Assembly (NCBI RefSeq): GCF_003049505.1
Contig: NZ_PYWN01000061.1
Coordinates: 1-64,000 of the forward strand
Source: Metasolibacillus meyeri
GTDB taxonomy: Bacteria; Bacillota; Bacilli; Bacillales_A; Planococcaceae
Length of the DNA stretch: 64,000 bases
Direction of reading: 5' to 3'
Part shown: positions 17,613 through 26,970 of the stretch, one piece after another
How the letters are laid out: every line of letters starts with the position of its first letter
Numbering within the stretch: position 1 is the stretch's first letter
Position numbers and translations under genes: made by a program
Notes under the pieces: model-generated
The model's database searches: none
Told to the model about the DNA's origin: nothing
What the model saw: only the letters and a program-made list of their open reading frames with translations

Positions 17613-19079
17613 ATAACGTAAATCTTGCCAACGAATTTGTTTAGTGCATATAAGTAATAGTGTAATCAGTGCCAATGTAATGGCACTATCAATCCAAAAA
17701 TGCCCTGTAAAATGAACGAAATAGTGAACAATGCAAACGGTAATAAACGTCATATAAGGTATGACGAAAATTTGATAGCCGACACCGATGCGCGGATGCT
17801 GACGCAATGTTGCGATATGTAAAAATGATGTAATGAGTACACCAAAGCCAATCGCAATGATTGCACCTTTTTCTTGAATAAATGGCTGCGAAGCGAGGGC
17901 AAATAAAATAAAGAGCTTTGCTAAACCACCATATACCGAGTTCATCATGGCTGCGCGCGCCTCATCCACGGCTTGTAAAATCGAATGCAAGGGGCTTTGT
18001 ACGTAATAAAAATAAAAAATTGGTGCCAATATTTTCATAAAACCCCGATTTTCTTCTAAATGAAAGAGCTTCATGGCAAGCTCATCCCCATAAATAAAAA
18101 AATAAGTAGCAGCAAAGCAACCGATAATAGATGACAGGCGTAACGATACAGCAACACGCTCCGTTAACACGGCTGTATTGTTACGTGCAACGGCATCGCT
18201 AACCGCTGGAATCAGCACAATGGCTAAAGCATTCGGTATGAATGAAGGGAATAATAATAGCGGGATATGCACACCCGAAATAACGCCATATAAAGTGGTC
18301 GCTGCTGATGCTGCAAGACCTGAAACCGTCAATGCCTTTAAAAAAATAATTGGCTCTAAAAACCATGTAAATGTACCGAACATTTTACTGCCAGCAGAAG
18401 GCAGTGCAATGCGAAATAACGGTGCAGCAGGGTAACTCGCTGATTTTTGGCTATATTTTTCCTTCGCATAATGGAATGCTAAAAATAATAAGGAGAAAAT
18501 TTCACCAAGCAATGTAATAAGCATTGCACCAGCGGCAGTCATACTCGCATCAATATTGACGAAATACGGCAAAAGTAGCATGACGAGTGCAATACGTAAA
18601 ACCTGCTCCAGCAATTGGGCCCAAGCAGTAGGCGTGATTTTTGCTAAACCTTGCAAATAAGCTTTGATTAAGCTTGCATAAACAACGATTGGTACAGTGA
18701 ACAGCGATACCTTTAATGTGAGTGCAATGGCCTCGTTTTGTAGCAATGTGCGAGCGAGCCATGGCAAGGCAAAATAAAGTGGTGGTAATAATAAGAAAAT
18801 GGCAACAGTAGAAATAATAATGGCCTTTGTCATGACCGCTTGTACATCGGCATTGCGTTTTTTTGCACGAAGTTCTGCCGTCAGCTTAGCAACAGCGATG
18901 GGTAAACCGAGCTGTGCAATCGCAATAAAAAAAATAAATGTTGGATAAGCCGTCATATAAATACCGACTGCTTCTTCACCAGCAATGCGCATAAATTGCA
19001 TGCGATAAATAAAGCCGAAGCATTTTGATAAAAAAATGACAAATATTAAAAATATTGTACCTTTTATAAATGATGCCAT
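17586..19079 (-). CDS. spoVB: Stage V sporulation protein B-like lipid/polysaccharide flippase
   Basis: This MOP/MurJ-superfamily flippase of about 497 aa has roughly 14 membrane helices throughout. SpoVB is needed for spore cortex peptidoglycan in B. subtilis, probably moving a lipid-linked precursor. The N-terminal FIKGTIFLIFVIFLSKCFGF and the GLPIAVAKLTAE motif are typical. GAGAAGGG lies nine bases before ATG 19079, while ATG 19088 sits directly on it, so I prefer 19079. It converges on yrbG with a 27-base overlap of coding ends and has no separate terminator in that overlap. Confidence 0.9.
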   Translation of the reverse strand: MASFIKGTIFLIFVIFLSKCFGFIYRMQFMRIAGEEAVGIYMTAYPTFIFFIAIAQLGLPIAVAKLTAELRAKKRNADVQAVMTKAIIISTVAIFLLLPPLYFALPWLARTLLQNEAIALTLKVSLFTVPIVVYASLIKAYLQGLAKITPTAWAQLLEQVLRIALVMLLLPYFVNIDASMTAAGAMLITLLGEIFSLLFLAFHYAKEKYSQKSASYPAAPLFRIALPSAGSKMFGTFTWFLEPIIFLKALTVSGLAASAATTLYGVISGVHIPLLLFPSFIPNALAIVLIPAVSDAVARNNTAVLTERVAVSLRLSSIIGCFAATYFFIYGDELAMKLFHLEENRGFMKILAPIFYFYYVQSPLHSILQAVDEARAAMMNSVYGGLAKLFILFALASQPFIQEKGAIIAIGFGVLITSFLHIATLRQHPRIGVGYQIFVIPYMTFITVCIVHYFVHFTGHFWIDSAITLALITLLLICTKQIRWQDLRYLRAIFSRL

Positions 19080-19174
19080 GAGCGCCATCCCTTCTCAACA
19101 TATCTTTTTTGATATACACTATTTGTATGCATGACTAGTAGTGATTACAACTTTAAAAACGAGGTGGGCAGATT

Positions 19175-19477
19175 ATGACGATTCGTTATAAAGAGCTTTT
19201 TGACCATGTGGACGTTGTACTTCAAAGCAAGCTAGAAGAATTTCATTTTCTTCAATACCAATCACTAACAGAGGAGGAGCTTTGGAATTATTGCATTGAT
19301 CGAAAATGGCGTAAAAAAGAAATTGCAAGCTTGTCAATTTCTGAAATAGTGGCAACTATTTTTGACCTAACAGCGTCAGAAGTATTAAATTATCACCGCT
19401 TCGTCTCACATCAAGCATTAGACTTACAAAGTGAGTTAGCAGCAGTGCTATTTAACTCTGGAAATGCTGATATATGA
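19175..19477 (+). CDS. comN: ComN-like post-transcriptional regulator (YrzD)
   Basis: A small protein of 100 aa matching the ComN/YrzD family by size, position between spoVB and secDF, and the core WNYCIDRKWRKKEIASLSISEIVATIFDL in outline. In B. subtilis ComN promotes accumulation and polar localisation of comE mRNA with DivIVA, and acts in late competence. GAGGTGG precedes ATG 19175. The C-terminal part (SEVLNYHRFVSHQA) is helical. The family call rests largely on synteny and is moderately confident. Confidence 0.75.
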   Translation: MTIRYKELFDHVDVVLQSKLEEFHFLQYQSLTEEELWNYCIDRKWRKKEIASLSISEIVATIFDLTASEVLNYHRFVSHQALDLQSELAAVLFNSGNADI

Positions 19478-19774
19478 ATAGTTGCACGCCAAGTTAAATA
19501 TTTGTACTTACAGTTGCTTCGTTTTCAAGTAAAAATATCGATCGCTCCACTTTTGCTATAAAAGCATTTACTGAATTGCGAAGAAAAGCTCTATTCAATA
19601 TTTGACAGCTAGCCAATCGTGTTTCATAATAAGCATATTGTGTGTATTCGTTTTTTAGAAGGAAGTTTGTTGGCTGCTGAACAGGTGGCCGCTACATAAG
19701 TGAACGGAGAACATGGCGCATAGGCGCTTTTTCTCATGCACAAATTCGTGCGACAAGTTAGAGGAGGATTTACA
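19478..19774. other. Gene-free leader before secDF
   Basis: About 297 bases without a supported gene. A short hairpin (GGCGC-ATA-GGCGC region followed by TTTTT, about 19714-19731) could be a weak terminator or leader element upstream of the secDF ribosome site. Nothing else is recognised. Confidence 0.4.
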
Positions 19775-22039
19775 ATGAAATTAGTTAACCGTGTTATTAC
19801 CTTTACGCTGATTGTGTTATTGCTATTTACAGGTATGGGTACGACGGTTCAAGGAGTTTTAGATAAAGTAAAACTTGGCTTGGATTTACAAGGTGGTTTT
19901 GAAGTATTATATGAAGTTGAAACGCTAGACGGCTCGAAGGTCACACCAAGTGTTTTATCAGATACAAACGCGGCGTTAAACCGACGCGTGAACGCATTTG
20001 GTGTAAGTGAACCGTCCATCTCTATTGAAGGAGAAAATCGCATTCGTGTACAGCTAGCTGGCTTAGATGATCAATCATCTGCGCGTGAGCTTTTATCAAG
20101 TACAGCGAATTTAACATTCCGTGACGTAGATGACAATATTTTGTTAGATGGAATGGATTTAAAAGAGGGCGGTGCAGTTGGTACATTCAATGATACGAAT
20201 CAGCCAATTGTAACATTAACATTGAAAGATGCAGCAAAATTTGCTGAGGCAACACGCCAAGTCATTGCCAAAGGACCAGGGAAAAACCTTCTTGTTGTTT
20301 GGTTAGACTTTGAAGAGGGTGTAGACTCTTATGCGGCTGAAGCAGTGAAGGAAGAACCAAAATTTGCGTCTGCAGCAACTGTAAGCGAAGTATTAAATAC
20401 AACAAACGTGATGATTCAAGGGAATTTCACAACGGAGGAAACAAAAAACCTTGCATCTATTTTAAATTCAGGTTCATTACCTGTTAAATTAACAGAGATT
20501 TACTCGACTTCAGTCGGTGCACAATTCGGTGAAAAAGCGTTAACAAGCACTGTATTTGCTGGTGTCGTTGGGGTACTATTAATTTTCGTATTTATGCTAT
20601 TGTACTACCGTTTACCAGGGATTATTGCCATTATTACATTAACGGTGTTTACGTATCTTGTGCTTGTTGTCTTTAACGGTATTAATGCAGTTTTAACATT
20701 ACCAGGGATTGCAGCGGTCGTTCTCGGTATCGGGATGGCGGTCGATGCGAATATTTTAACGGCTGAACGTATTCGTGAGGAATTACGTGTTGGTCATGAT
20801 ATTAAAGATGCATTTAGACTAGGCTCTAAGCAATCGTTATCTGCGATTGTTGATGCGCAGTTAACGACATTGCTTGTGGCAATTGTTTTATTCTATTTTG
20901 GGACAAGCTCTGTAAAAGGGTTTGCAACAACATTAATTATTACGATTTTACTAAGCTTTGTGACGGCTGTTTGGGGCTCTCGTATGCTATTAGGCTTGCT
21001 TGTCAACAGCGGCTACTTCGATAACTCTGCTTGGTATGGGATTGCAAAATCAAAGCAGCATAAATTAGAGGATGGCTTAAGAGCGCTTGATTTAACAACG
21101 AAATTTGACCGATTAGATTTTGTAGGTCATCGTCGCAAATTTTATGCCTTTTCGATGTTAATTTTAGTTGTCGGAGTAGCGATTATTGGTATTTTCCGTT
21201 TGAATTTAGGAATCGATTTCTCAAGTGGTACGCGTGTTGAATTTGAAGCAGATCGCACCGTGACGCAGGAGGAAATGGTTGACTATTTAGATAGCATCGG
21301 CTTCCCAGGTGAGGATGTTGTCATTTCTGGTGATGCGCAAAACATTGCTGTTGCGCGTTATAAAACGGAATTTTCTCAGCAGGAAATTTTAGATTTTAAA
21401 GCGAAAGTACAGGCTGAGTTCAATCATGAACCAAGCGTTAGCGCAGTATCATCAACTGTCGGGGAAGAGCTAGTGAAAAATGCCCTTAAGGCTTTAGTCA
21501 TCTCGGCAATTGGTATCATCATCTATGTAGCGATTCGCTTTGAATGGCGCATGGGGATTGGTACAATCGTGTCATTAGCGCATGACGTATTCTTTATTGT
21601 CGCGATTTTCAGCTTGCTGCGATTAGAAGTTGAAATTACATTTGTTGCGGCTGTTTTAACGATTGTTGGTTACTCGATTAACGATACGATTGTTACATTT
21701 GACCGTATTCGTGAAAATGTGGAGCATGCAGGAAAAATTGCAACGAAGGAAGAATTGGCGAATATTGTGAACAAATCACTTCGTCAAACGATGGGACGTT
21801 CTGTCAATACAGTATTAACGGTTATTATTGTCGTTGTCGCACTTATTTTCCTAGGTGCACCATCGATTCAAAACTTCTCTATCGCCTTATTAATTGGTCT
21901 TGTAACAGGTATGTACTCGTCAATTTGTATCGCTGCGCAAATTTGGTACTCATTAAAAGTACGTGAGATGGACAAAACAGGTGGCGCTGTCGTGAAAAAA
22001 GAGAAAAAACAATGGGGTTCAGACGAGCCAGTTGTGTAA
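19775..22039 (+). CDS. secDF: Fused protein translocase subunit SecDF
   Basis: This single-chain SecD-SecF, 754 aa, uses the proton gradient to pull secreted proteins through SecYEG. The SecD half has helix 1 (ITFTLIVLLLFTGMGTTVQG), then GLDLQGGFEVLYE and an external P1 domain, then five helices (GIGMAVDANILTAERIREEL signature). The SecF half starts near KFDRLDFVGHRRKF, with GIDFSSGTRVEF and GYSINDTIVTFDRIREN. Fusion is normal in Bacillus. GAGGAGG at 19761 sets ATG 19775; the upstream ATG 19736 has no ribosome site. A terminator follows. Confidence 0.96.
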   Translation: MKLVNRVITFTLIVLLLFTGMGTTVQGVLDKVKLGLDLQGGFEVLYEVETLDGSKVTPSVLSDTNAALNRRVNAFGVSEPSISIEGENRIRVQLAGLDDQSSARELLSSTANLTFRDVDDNILLDGMDLKEGGAVGTFNDTNQPIVTLTLKDAAKFAEATRQVIAKGPGKNLLVVWLDFEEGVDSYAAEAVKEEPKFASAATVSEVLNTTNVMIQGNFTTEETKNLASILNSGSLPVKLTEIYSTSVGAQFGEKALTSTVFAGVVGVLLIFVFMLLYYRLPGIIAIITLTVFTYLVLVVFNGINAVLTLPGIAAVVLGIGMAVDANILTAERIREELRVGHDIKDAFRLGSKQSLSAIVDAQLTTLLVAIVLFYFGTSSVKGFATTLIITILLSFVTAVWGSRMLLGLLVNSGYFDNSAWYGIAKSKQHKLEDGLRALDLTTKFDRLDFVGHRRKFYAFSMLILVVGVAIIGIFRLNLGIDFSSGTRVEFEADRTVTQEEMVDYLDSIGFPGEDVVISGDAQNIAVARYKTEFSQQEILDFKAKVQAEFNHEPSVSAVSSTVGEELVKNALKALVISAIGIIIYVAIRFEWRMGIGTIVSLAHDVFFIVAIFSLLRLEVEITFVAAVLTIVGYSINDTIVTFDRIRENVEHAGKIATKEELANIVNKSLRQTMGRSVNTVLTVIIVVVALIFLGAPSIQNFSIALLIGLVTGMYSSICIAAQIWYSLKVREMDKTGGAVVKKEKKQWGSDEPVV

Positions 22040-22044
22040 AATAG

Positions 22045-22075
22045 AGCTGTCAGGGAATTTTCCTGACAGCTTATT
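22045..22075 (+). terminator. Terminator of secDF
   Basis: AGCTGTCAGG (22045-22054) pairs with CCTGACAGCT (22062-22071), followed by a T-rich tail. Confidence 0.8.
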
Positions 22076-22438
22076 TTAATGCCATGTATCAATTACACCG
22101 AGACATAATTGATTTCATCTTAAATTGTAAATAATATAGATATAGAAAGGTTTCATATTTTGTAAGTTAAAAGTTGATAATGGTATAATATTTTAATGGA
22201 ACGTGAATGACTAATGTATATACTATAAAAACGTTCTTTAACTAGAATTAAAATTGAGCTAATGGTACAGAGAAATCATCTATTATTAATGCAACAGTGA
22301 CATCTCTATCAGTAATGGTCGATAAAATTTCATGTAGCGTTTCTAAAAAGGTAGTTTTGATGAAGGTCAAACTTCTTGATAAATAAGAGGTTTGGTATTT
22401 TTGCTATAGCAAGTGATTGCATGAAAGGGGCTGTGCAT
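22076..22438. other. AT-rich spacer with promoter ahead of the first ATPase/nuclease-like cassette
   Basis: There is no gene in these 363 bases. ATCAATT at 22088-22094 and AATTGAT near 22107 form an inverted repeat. TGGTATAAT at 22181-22189 is an extended -10 with no clear -35, which would give a long leader of about 240 bases before ATG 22439. The composition is markedly AT-rich against secDF and lapA on either side. Confidence 0.45.
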
Positions 22439-23467
22439 ATGACGATTCAAAATATTCATTTAAGTAATTTTACTGTTTTTGAGCAGTTAAATCTTGAATT
22501 TTGTGAAGGAATTAATCTATTTATCGGTGATAATGGTACAGGAAAGACACATTTAATGAAGCTAATCTATTCAGCGTGTAAGGCAGCGGATCCAAGAATT
22601 TCATTTTCACAAAAAATTGTGAATACATTTAGACCAGATGAATTTAAAATTGGCAGGCTTGTTCATAGACGACAGGGAACAACTAGCTCAAGCGTCAAAA
22701 TTCGAGCAAAAAAAGAGGGAACAGTCAAAACTTTATCGATAAACTTCAGTACGAAAACAATGAAATGGGATGCAGAAGTGAAGCATGAGGAAAGTTGGGA
22801 AAAGATATTAAGTAACATCGAGAGTACCTTTATTCCCGCAAAAGAAATTTTATCGAATTCGTATAATATTATTTCGGCAAATGAAAAAAATAATGTGGAT
22901 TTCGATGATACGTATATCGATATTATTCATTCTGCAAAAGTGGATATTTCGGCTGGACGCAATGCACAGAGTAAAAAGCAACAACTTGAAAGACTTGAAA
23001 AAATTATCGAAGGAAAAGTTTTCTTTGATGTGCCAAAAGATAAGTTTTATTTAAAATATGGTCAATCGAAAGTAGAGTTTAATTTGGTGGCTGAGGGGAT
23101 TCGAAAAATTGCTTTGCTTTGGCAATTAATAAAGAATGGAACTCTCGAAAAAGGCTCTATTTTATTTTGGGACGAGCCTGAAGCGAATATTAATCCGGTT
23201 CATATTCCATTGCTTGTAGATATGCTATTAGAATTGCAAAACGGGGGCGTACAAATCTTTATCTCCACACATGATTATACATTATGTAAATACTTCGATA
23301 TCAAAGCACGCACTGAAGGCACAGTCAAATTTCATTCACTCTATAAAACAGAGCGTGGTGTGAAATGTGAAAGTAGTGAAAAATTTAAAAATTTAGAGAG
23401 AAATACAATTAGAGATACATTTATTCAACTCTATAAAGATGAAGTCAAGATGGAGATGGAAGCATGA
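22439..23467 (+). CDS. ABC/AAA-type ATPase, first gene of cassette A
   Basis: This OLD/AAA_21-like ATPase of 342 aa is not a transporter subunit. Walker A GDNGTGKTH lies near residue 35, after the IHLSNFTVFEQLNLEF start typical of SMC-like/AAA_21 proteins. A degenerate signature (VAEGIRKIALLWQLI), Walker B ILFWDEPEANINP and switch His FISTHD follow near the C-terminus. The middle 150 residues replace a long coiled coil with mixed helices. AAAGGGG precedes ATG 22439; the longer frame from 22376 lacks a ribosome site. It overlaps the next gene by four bases (ATGA). The pair interrupts the secDF-lapA-recJ order. Similar ATPases drive defence modules such as Septu (PtuA) or PARIS (AriA); a role here is inference. 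Confidence 0.8.
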   Translation: MTIQNIHLSNFTVFEQLNLEFCEGINLFIGDNGTGKTHLMKLIYSACKAADPRISFSQKIVNTFRPDEFKIGRLVHRRQGTTSSSVKIRAKKEGTVKTLSINFSTKTMKWDAEVKHEESWEKILSNIESTFIPAKEILSNSYNIISANEKNNVDFDDTYIDIIHSAKVDISAGRNAQSKKQQLERLEKIIEGKVFFDVPKDKFYLKYGQSKVEFNLVAEGIRKIALLWQLIKNGTLEKGSILFWDEPEANINPVHIPLLVDMLLELQNGGVQIFISTHDYTLCKYFDIKARTEGTVKFHSLYKTERGVKCESSEKFKNLERNTIRDTFIQLYKDEVKMEMEA

Positions 23468-23961
23468 TACAAGTCAGCGAATCGGATATGCTATTTGAGT
23501 TTGAAGAAAATCAAATTTTTTCTATTGAAAATTCTCGACTGCATACTGAAATTGGTAAGGGCATTAAATCGGTTGAATTTGTTGTTTCGTTAAAGGAACA
23601 GGAATTTGTTTTTATTGAAGCGAAGTCAAGTTCACCACAGCCCACAAAGGACAATCAAGAAAAATTTGATACATTTATACAGGACGTATCGGATAAATTT
23701 GTTCATGCTTTCAATATGTTTTTAACGGCTATTTTACGCAGATACCATGATGAGGCAATCCCTATCAATTTTTTAGAGATGAATAAGCAAGAAGCTACGT
23801 TTAAATTTATTTTAATTATAAAAGGGCATCAAATTGAATGGTTACAACCCTTGCAAGATGCATTTTCTAAAAGCTTACTATACCACCGTAAAATTTGGGG
23901 AAGTCATGTAATTGTCATGAATGAAGAACTAGCAAGAGATTATAGGTTAGTGAAAGAATAG
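23464..23961 (+). CDS. Small PD-(D/E)XK-like protein, second gene of cassette A
   Basis: A 165-aa protein I cannot assign to a named family. Residues 37-56 read VEFVVSLKEQEFVFIEAKSS: an acidic residue (E38), then 13 residues, then E52-A-K54 on a predicted beta strand. This is the spacing and context of PD-(D/E)XK nuclease active sites. A helical middle (FIQDVSDKFVHAFNMFLTAILRRY) and a second alpha/beta part (FKFILIIKGH) follow, consistent with that fold. It starts in the ATGA overlap with the ATPase, so both are made together. The likely role is effector nuclease controlled by the ATPase. An alternative is a non-catalytic AAA partner. The motif is visible; nuclease activity is inferred. Confidence 0.65.
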   Translation: MIQVSESDMLFEFEENQIFSIENSRLHTEIGKGIKSVEFVVSLKEQEFVFIEAKSSSPQPTKDNQEKFDTFIQDVSDKFVHAFNMFLTAILRRYHDEAIPINFLEMNKQEATFKFILIIKGHQIEWLQPLQDAFSKSLLYHRKIWGSHVIVMNEELARDYRLVKE

Positions 23962-24014
23962 ATTGGCTGAATCATTTCGGTTGATGATCTCTATTTAAAT
24001 GAAATACAAACTAA

Positions 24015-24056
24015 AAAGTGTCTAAAAGGGGGCTTCATGCACCTTTTAGACACTTT
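24015..24056 (+). terminator. Terminator of cassette A
   Basis: AAAGTGTCTAAAAGG (24015-24029) pairs with CCTTTTAGACACTTT (24042-24056). The stem is perfect over 15 bp. Confidence 0.8.
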
Positions 24057-24162
24057 GTTAGATGTCCATTTACCAAACCCAAGAATATGCCAACACGCTG
24101 AATTTGATTTACGTACAACCAAATACAGGATAAAATAGAGGGTATAGAGGAGGCATTTATTG

Positions 24163-24555
24163 ATGAAAACACAATGGACATTATTAATCGGCTTAGTTTT
24201 TGCAATTATTATCGCAGTTTTTGCGGTTGTCAATGTTGACCAAGTACCTGTCAATTATATTTTTGGTGAGGCACATTGGCCACTGATTCTTGTCATTTTA
24301 GGCTCAGCCTTGATTGGTGCTGTCATCTCTGCATCGTTCGTCTTTTTTAATTTATTTAGCAAAACACGCCAAATTAAACATTTAACAAAAGACTTAGAGC
24401 AACGAGATCACCAAATGGAGCGATTGGAGCAAGATTTACAGCAAAGAGACTACCAAATTAATCGCTTGGAGCAAGATTTAAACGTAAAAATACAACAACA
24501 AACACAGTTACCAAACAAGGAGCAAGAAATTATACAAGTAGAAGAACGACAATAG
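24163..24555 (+). CDS. LapA-domain (DUF1049) membrane protein, YrvD-like
   Basis: A small membrane protein of 130 aa. Two helices (LLIGLVFAIIIAVFAVVNV and WPLILVILGSALIGAVISA) are separated by a short loop with the DUF1049/LapA pattern, then a cytoplasmic coiled coil made of repeated units (LEQRDHQMERLEQDLQQRD and DYQINRLEQDL). AGAGGAGG precedes ATG 24163. It lies just before recJ as yrvD does in B. subtilis. In Gram-negatives LapA-domain proteins help assemble envelope complexes; the role in Bacillota is unknown. Confidence 0.85.
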   Translation: MKTQWTLLIGLVFAIIIAVFAVVNVDQVPVNYIFGEAHWPLILVILGSALIGAVISASFVFFNLFSKTRQIKHLTKDLEQRDHQMERLEQDLQQRDYQINRLEQDLNVKIQQQTQLPNKEQEIIQVEERQ

Positions 24556-24557
24556 AG

Positions 24558-24600
24558 GGATCATCTGAAAAGTATTTAGCTTTTCAGATGGTCCTTTATT
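24558..24600 (+). terminator. Terminator between lapA and recJ
   Basis: GGATCATCTGAAAAG pairs with CTTTTCAGATGGTCC and is followed by TTTATTCTG. Strong stem, moderate T run. Confidence 0.75.
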
Positions 24601-24644
24601 CTGTATTACTGTTATAATGAGTACGTTAAAGGAAGTGAATAGAA

Positions 24645-26957
24645 ATGGTTAGTTTAAATAAAAAGTGGGTAATACAGCGTCCAAATGAGCAACATGTACA
24701 GCATTTGCAGGAGCAATTAAAGCTTTCACCTATCGCTGCAAAAATTTTAGTGGCACGTGGCTGTCAAACAGTAGAGCAAGCACAAAAAATTCTAACAATA
24801 GATGAAAATGCATTGCATGATCCATTTTTATTACATAATATGGACAAAGCCGTTGCGCGTATCCAGCAAGCGCTTGAAGCGGGAGAAAAAGTGTTAATAT
24901 TTGGTGATTATGACGCGGATGGTATTACAAGTACAACTGTCATGCTACATACGTTACTCGACTTAGGAGCAGATGTCGATTTCGTTATACCAAATCGCTT
25001 TACGCATGGCTACGGTCCAAATGAGCAGTTATTCCGTGAAGCGCATGCTAGGGGTGTTCAATTAATTATCACGGTTGATAACGGAATCAGTGGCATTGAA
25101 CCGATACGTGTAGCGAAGGAGCTTGGTATGGATGTGATTGTAACAGATCACCATGAGGCAGGGGAAACATTGCCACCTGCTGATATTATTATCCATCCAC
25201 GCGTGCCAGAGGGACATTATCCTTGTGCTGAGCTTGCGGGTGTTGGCGTTGCATTTAAAGTAGCGCATGCGTTATACGGTGAAGTGCCAACGCATTTATA
25301 CGAGCTTGTAGCAATAGGGACAATTGCAGATTTAGTTCCTTTGGTAGATGAAAATCGCTATATTGTTCAGCAAGGCATAAAGTATTTACGCCAATCACAA
25401 AGCCCGTGGGTACAAGCTTTTTGTAAAGTAGCGAGTGCAACACAGTCAGAAATTAATGAGGAAACAATTGGCTTCTATTTCGGTCCACGTCTCAATGCCA
25501 TTGGACGACTTGGTGATGCGATGCCAGGTGTGCATTTTATGATGAGCGAGGATTATGAGACAGCAAAGGAATTAGCCGAGCTGCTCAATGCAAAAAATAC
25601 GGAACGAAAACAGATTGTGTCAACCATTACAGAAGAGGCGGAAGCAATGATTGAGGCGGATAATAAGCTAAAAGATGCGCATGTTTTAGTCGTTGCACAA
25701 GAAGGCTGGAATCCTGGCGTTGTAGGTATTGTTGCTTCAAGACTTGTTGAAAAATATTATCGACCAACGATTGTTTTATCACTTGATACAGAGAAGGGAA
25801 CAGCAAAAGGCTCAGCCCGGAGTATCGATGGTTTCCATTTGTTCAATGAACTTGCGAAAAATCGCGATATATTACCGCATTTTGGTGGGCATCCAATGGC
25901 AGCGGGGATGACGTTAGCAATGGAACATGTAGAGTTATTGCAGGAGCGTTTAAATGAGCAGGCACGAGGCTGTTTAACGGTTGAGCAATTAATTCCACAG
26001 CTAACGATTGATGTACCTGTTGAGCTAAGCGAGGTTACAGTTGAAGCGATTGAAGAAATTCAGCAGCTTGGCCCGTTTGGCACGGACTTTCCAAAGCCTG
26101 TTTTTGCCTTAGAGCAAGTGAAAGTGAGTGCGATGCGTAAAATTGGTGCAGGTGAAAATCATTTAAAATTAGAATTGGATGATGGCTATTGTACAATTGA
26201 TGCGGTTGGCTTTAATAAAGGTTATTTATTTAATGAAATATCTTATGGAGTTGCTTTATCCTTCGTTGGCGATTTACAAATTAATGAATGGCAAAACCGT
26301 AAAAAGCCACAATTTATGGTACAAGATGTGCAATCAAAGGAATGGCAATTATTCGATTTGCGCGGGAAAAAGCAAATATCGAATATTCCACAAGAAGAAA
26401 CGTTATTTGTTGTTTTTGATGACCAACTCGTACCTTATTTTGAACAGCAATTGCAAGTGTCAGTGACGCTTGCTGAGCATGTAGAAAGAGAACAAAAATC
26501 ATATGTAGCTGTGCTCGATTTGCCTCCTAGCGAAGAAAGCTTTACGAAGCTATTACAAGCGCTACAGCCACAGCGTATTTATGCGCATTTTTATACCGCG
26601 ACTTCGCATTATTTTAGCGGTATGCCAACACGTCAGCATTTCAGTTGGTACTATAGCTTTTTAAAGAAGCGTCCAGGTTTTTCATTGCAACAACATATTG
26701 AACCACTAGTGAAGCATATTGGGCTCAATGTCGATGTAATTAATTTTATGACAAAGGTGTTTTTTGAGTTAGGATTTGTTACAATAGAGAATGGTCTGAC
26801 AACAGTTGTTGAAGATGCGCCAAAGCAAGCATTGGAAACAGCGCATGTCTACAAAGTACGTTCAGCACAAATACAGCTAGAGCAAAAGCTACTATACGCT
26901 ACTTATAGTGAGCTGAAGCAATGGTTAGATAGTCAAATGACGCAAGTGGATTCCTAA
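24645..26957 (+). CDS. recJ: Single-strand-specific 5'-3' exonuclease RecJ
   Basis: RecJ, 770 aa, degrades 5' strands in recombination and repair. DHH-domain motifs are intact: FGDYDADGITST, VDNGISG, VTDHHEAGE and, further on, the DHHA1 motif GGHPMAAGM. The C-terminal OB fold and a longer tail of about 200 residues (Bacillus type) account for the length compared with E. coli RecJ. The start is ATG 24645 after GGAAG. apt follows after 13 bases, a conserved pairing with relA next. Confidence 0.96.
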   Translation: MVSLNKKWVIQRPNEQHVQHLQEQLKLSPIAAKILVARGCQTVEQAQKILTIDENALHDPFLLHNMDKAVARIQQALEAGEKVLIFGDYDADGITSTTVMLHTLLDLGADVDFVIPNRFTHGYGPNEQLFREAHARGVQLIITVDNGISGIEPIRVAKELGMDVIVTDHHEAGETLPPADIIIHPRVPEGHYPCAELAGVGVAFKVAHALYGEVPTHLYELVAIGTIADLVPLVDENRYIVQQGIKYLRQSQSPWVQAFCKVASATQSEINEETIGFYFGPRLNAIGRLGDAMPGVHFMMSEDYETAKELAELLNAKNTERKQIVSTITEEAEAMIEADNKLKDAHVLVVAQEGWNPGVVGIVASRLVEKYYRPTIVLSLDTEKGTAKGSARSIDGFHLFNELAKNRDILPHFGGHPMAAGMTLAMEHVELLQERLNEQARGCLTVEQLIPQLTIDVPVELSEVTVEAIEEIQQLGPFGTDFPKPVFALEQVKVSAMRKIGAGENHLKLELDDGYCTIDAVGFNKGYLFNEISYGVALSFVGDLQINEWQNRKKPQFMVQDVQSKEWQLFDLRGKKQISNIPQEETLFVVFDDQLVPYFEQQLQVSVTLAEHVEREQKSYVAVLDLPPSEESFTKLLQALQPQRIYAHFYTATSHYFSGMPTRQHFSWYYSFLKKRPGFSLQQHIEPLVKHIGLNVDVINFMTKVFFELGFVTIENGLTTVVEDAPKQALETAHVYKVRSAQIQLEQKLLYATYSELKQWLDSQMTQVDS

Positions 26958-26970
26958 GGAGGAGTAAGTA

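Noticed and set aside
22376-22438. Extended start for the cassette A ATPase
   Set aside because: It adds residues before the conserved beta strand and has no ribosome site, while ATG 22439 follows AAAGGGG.
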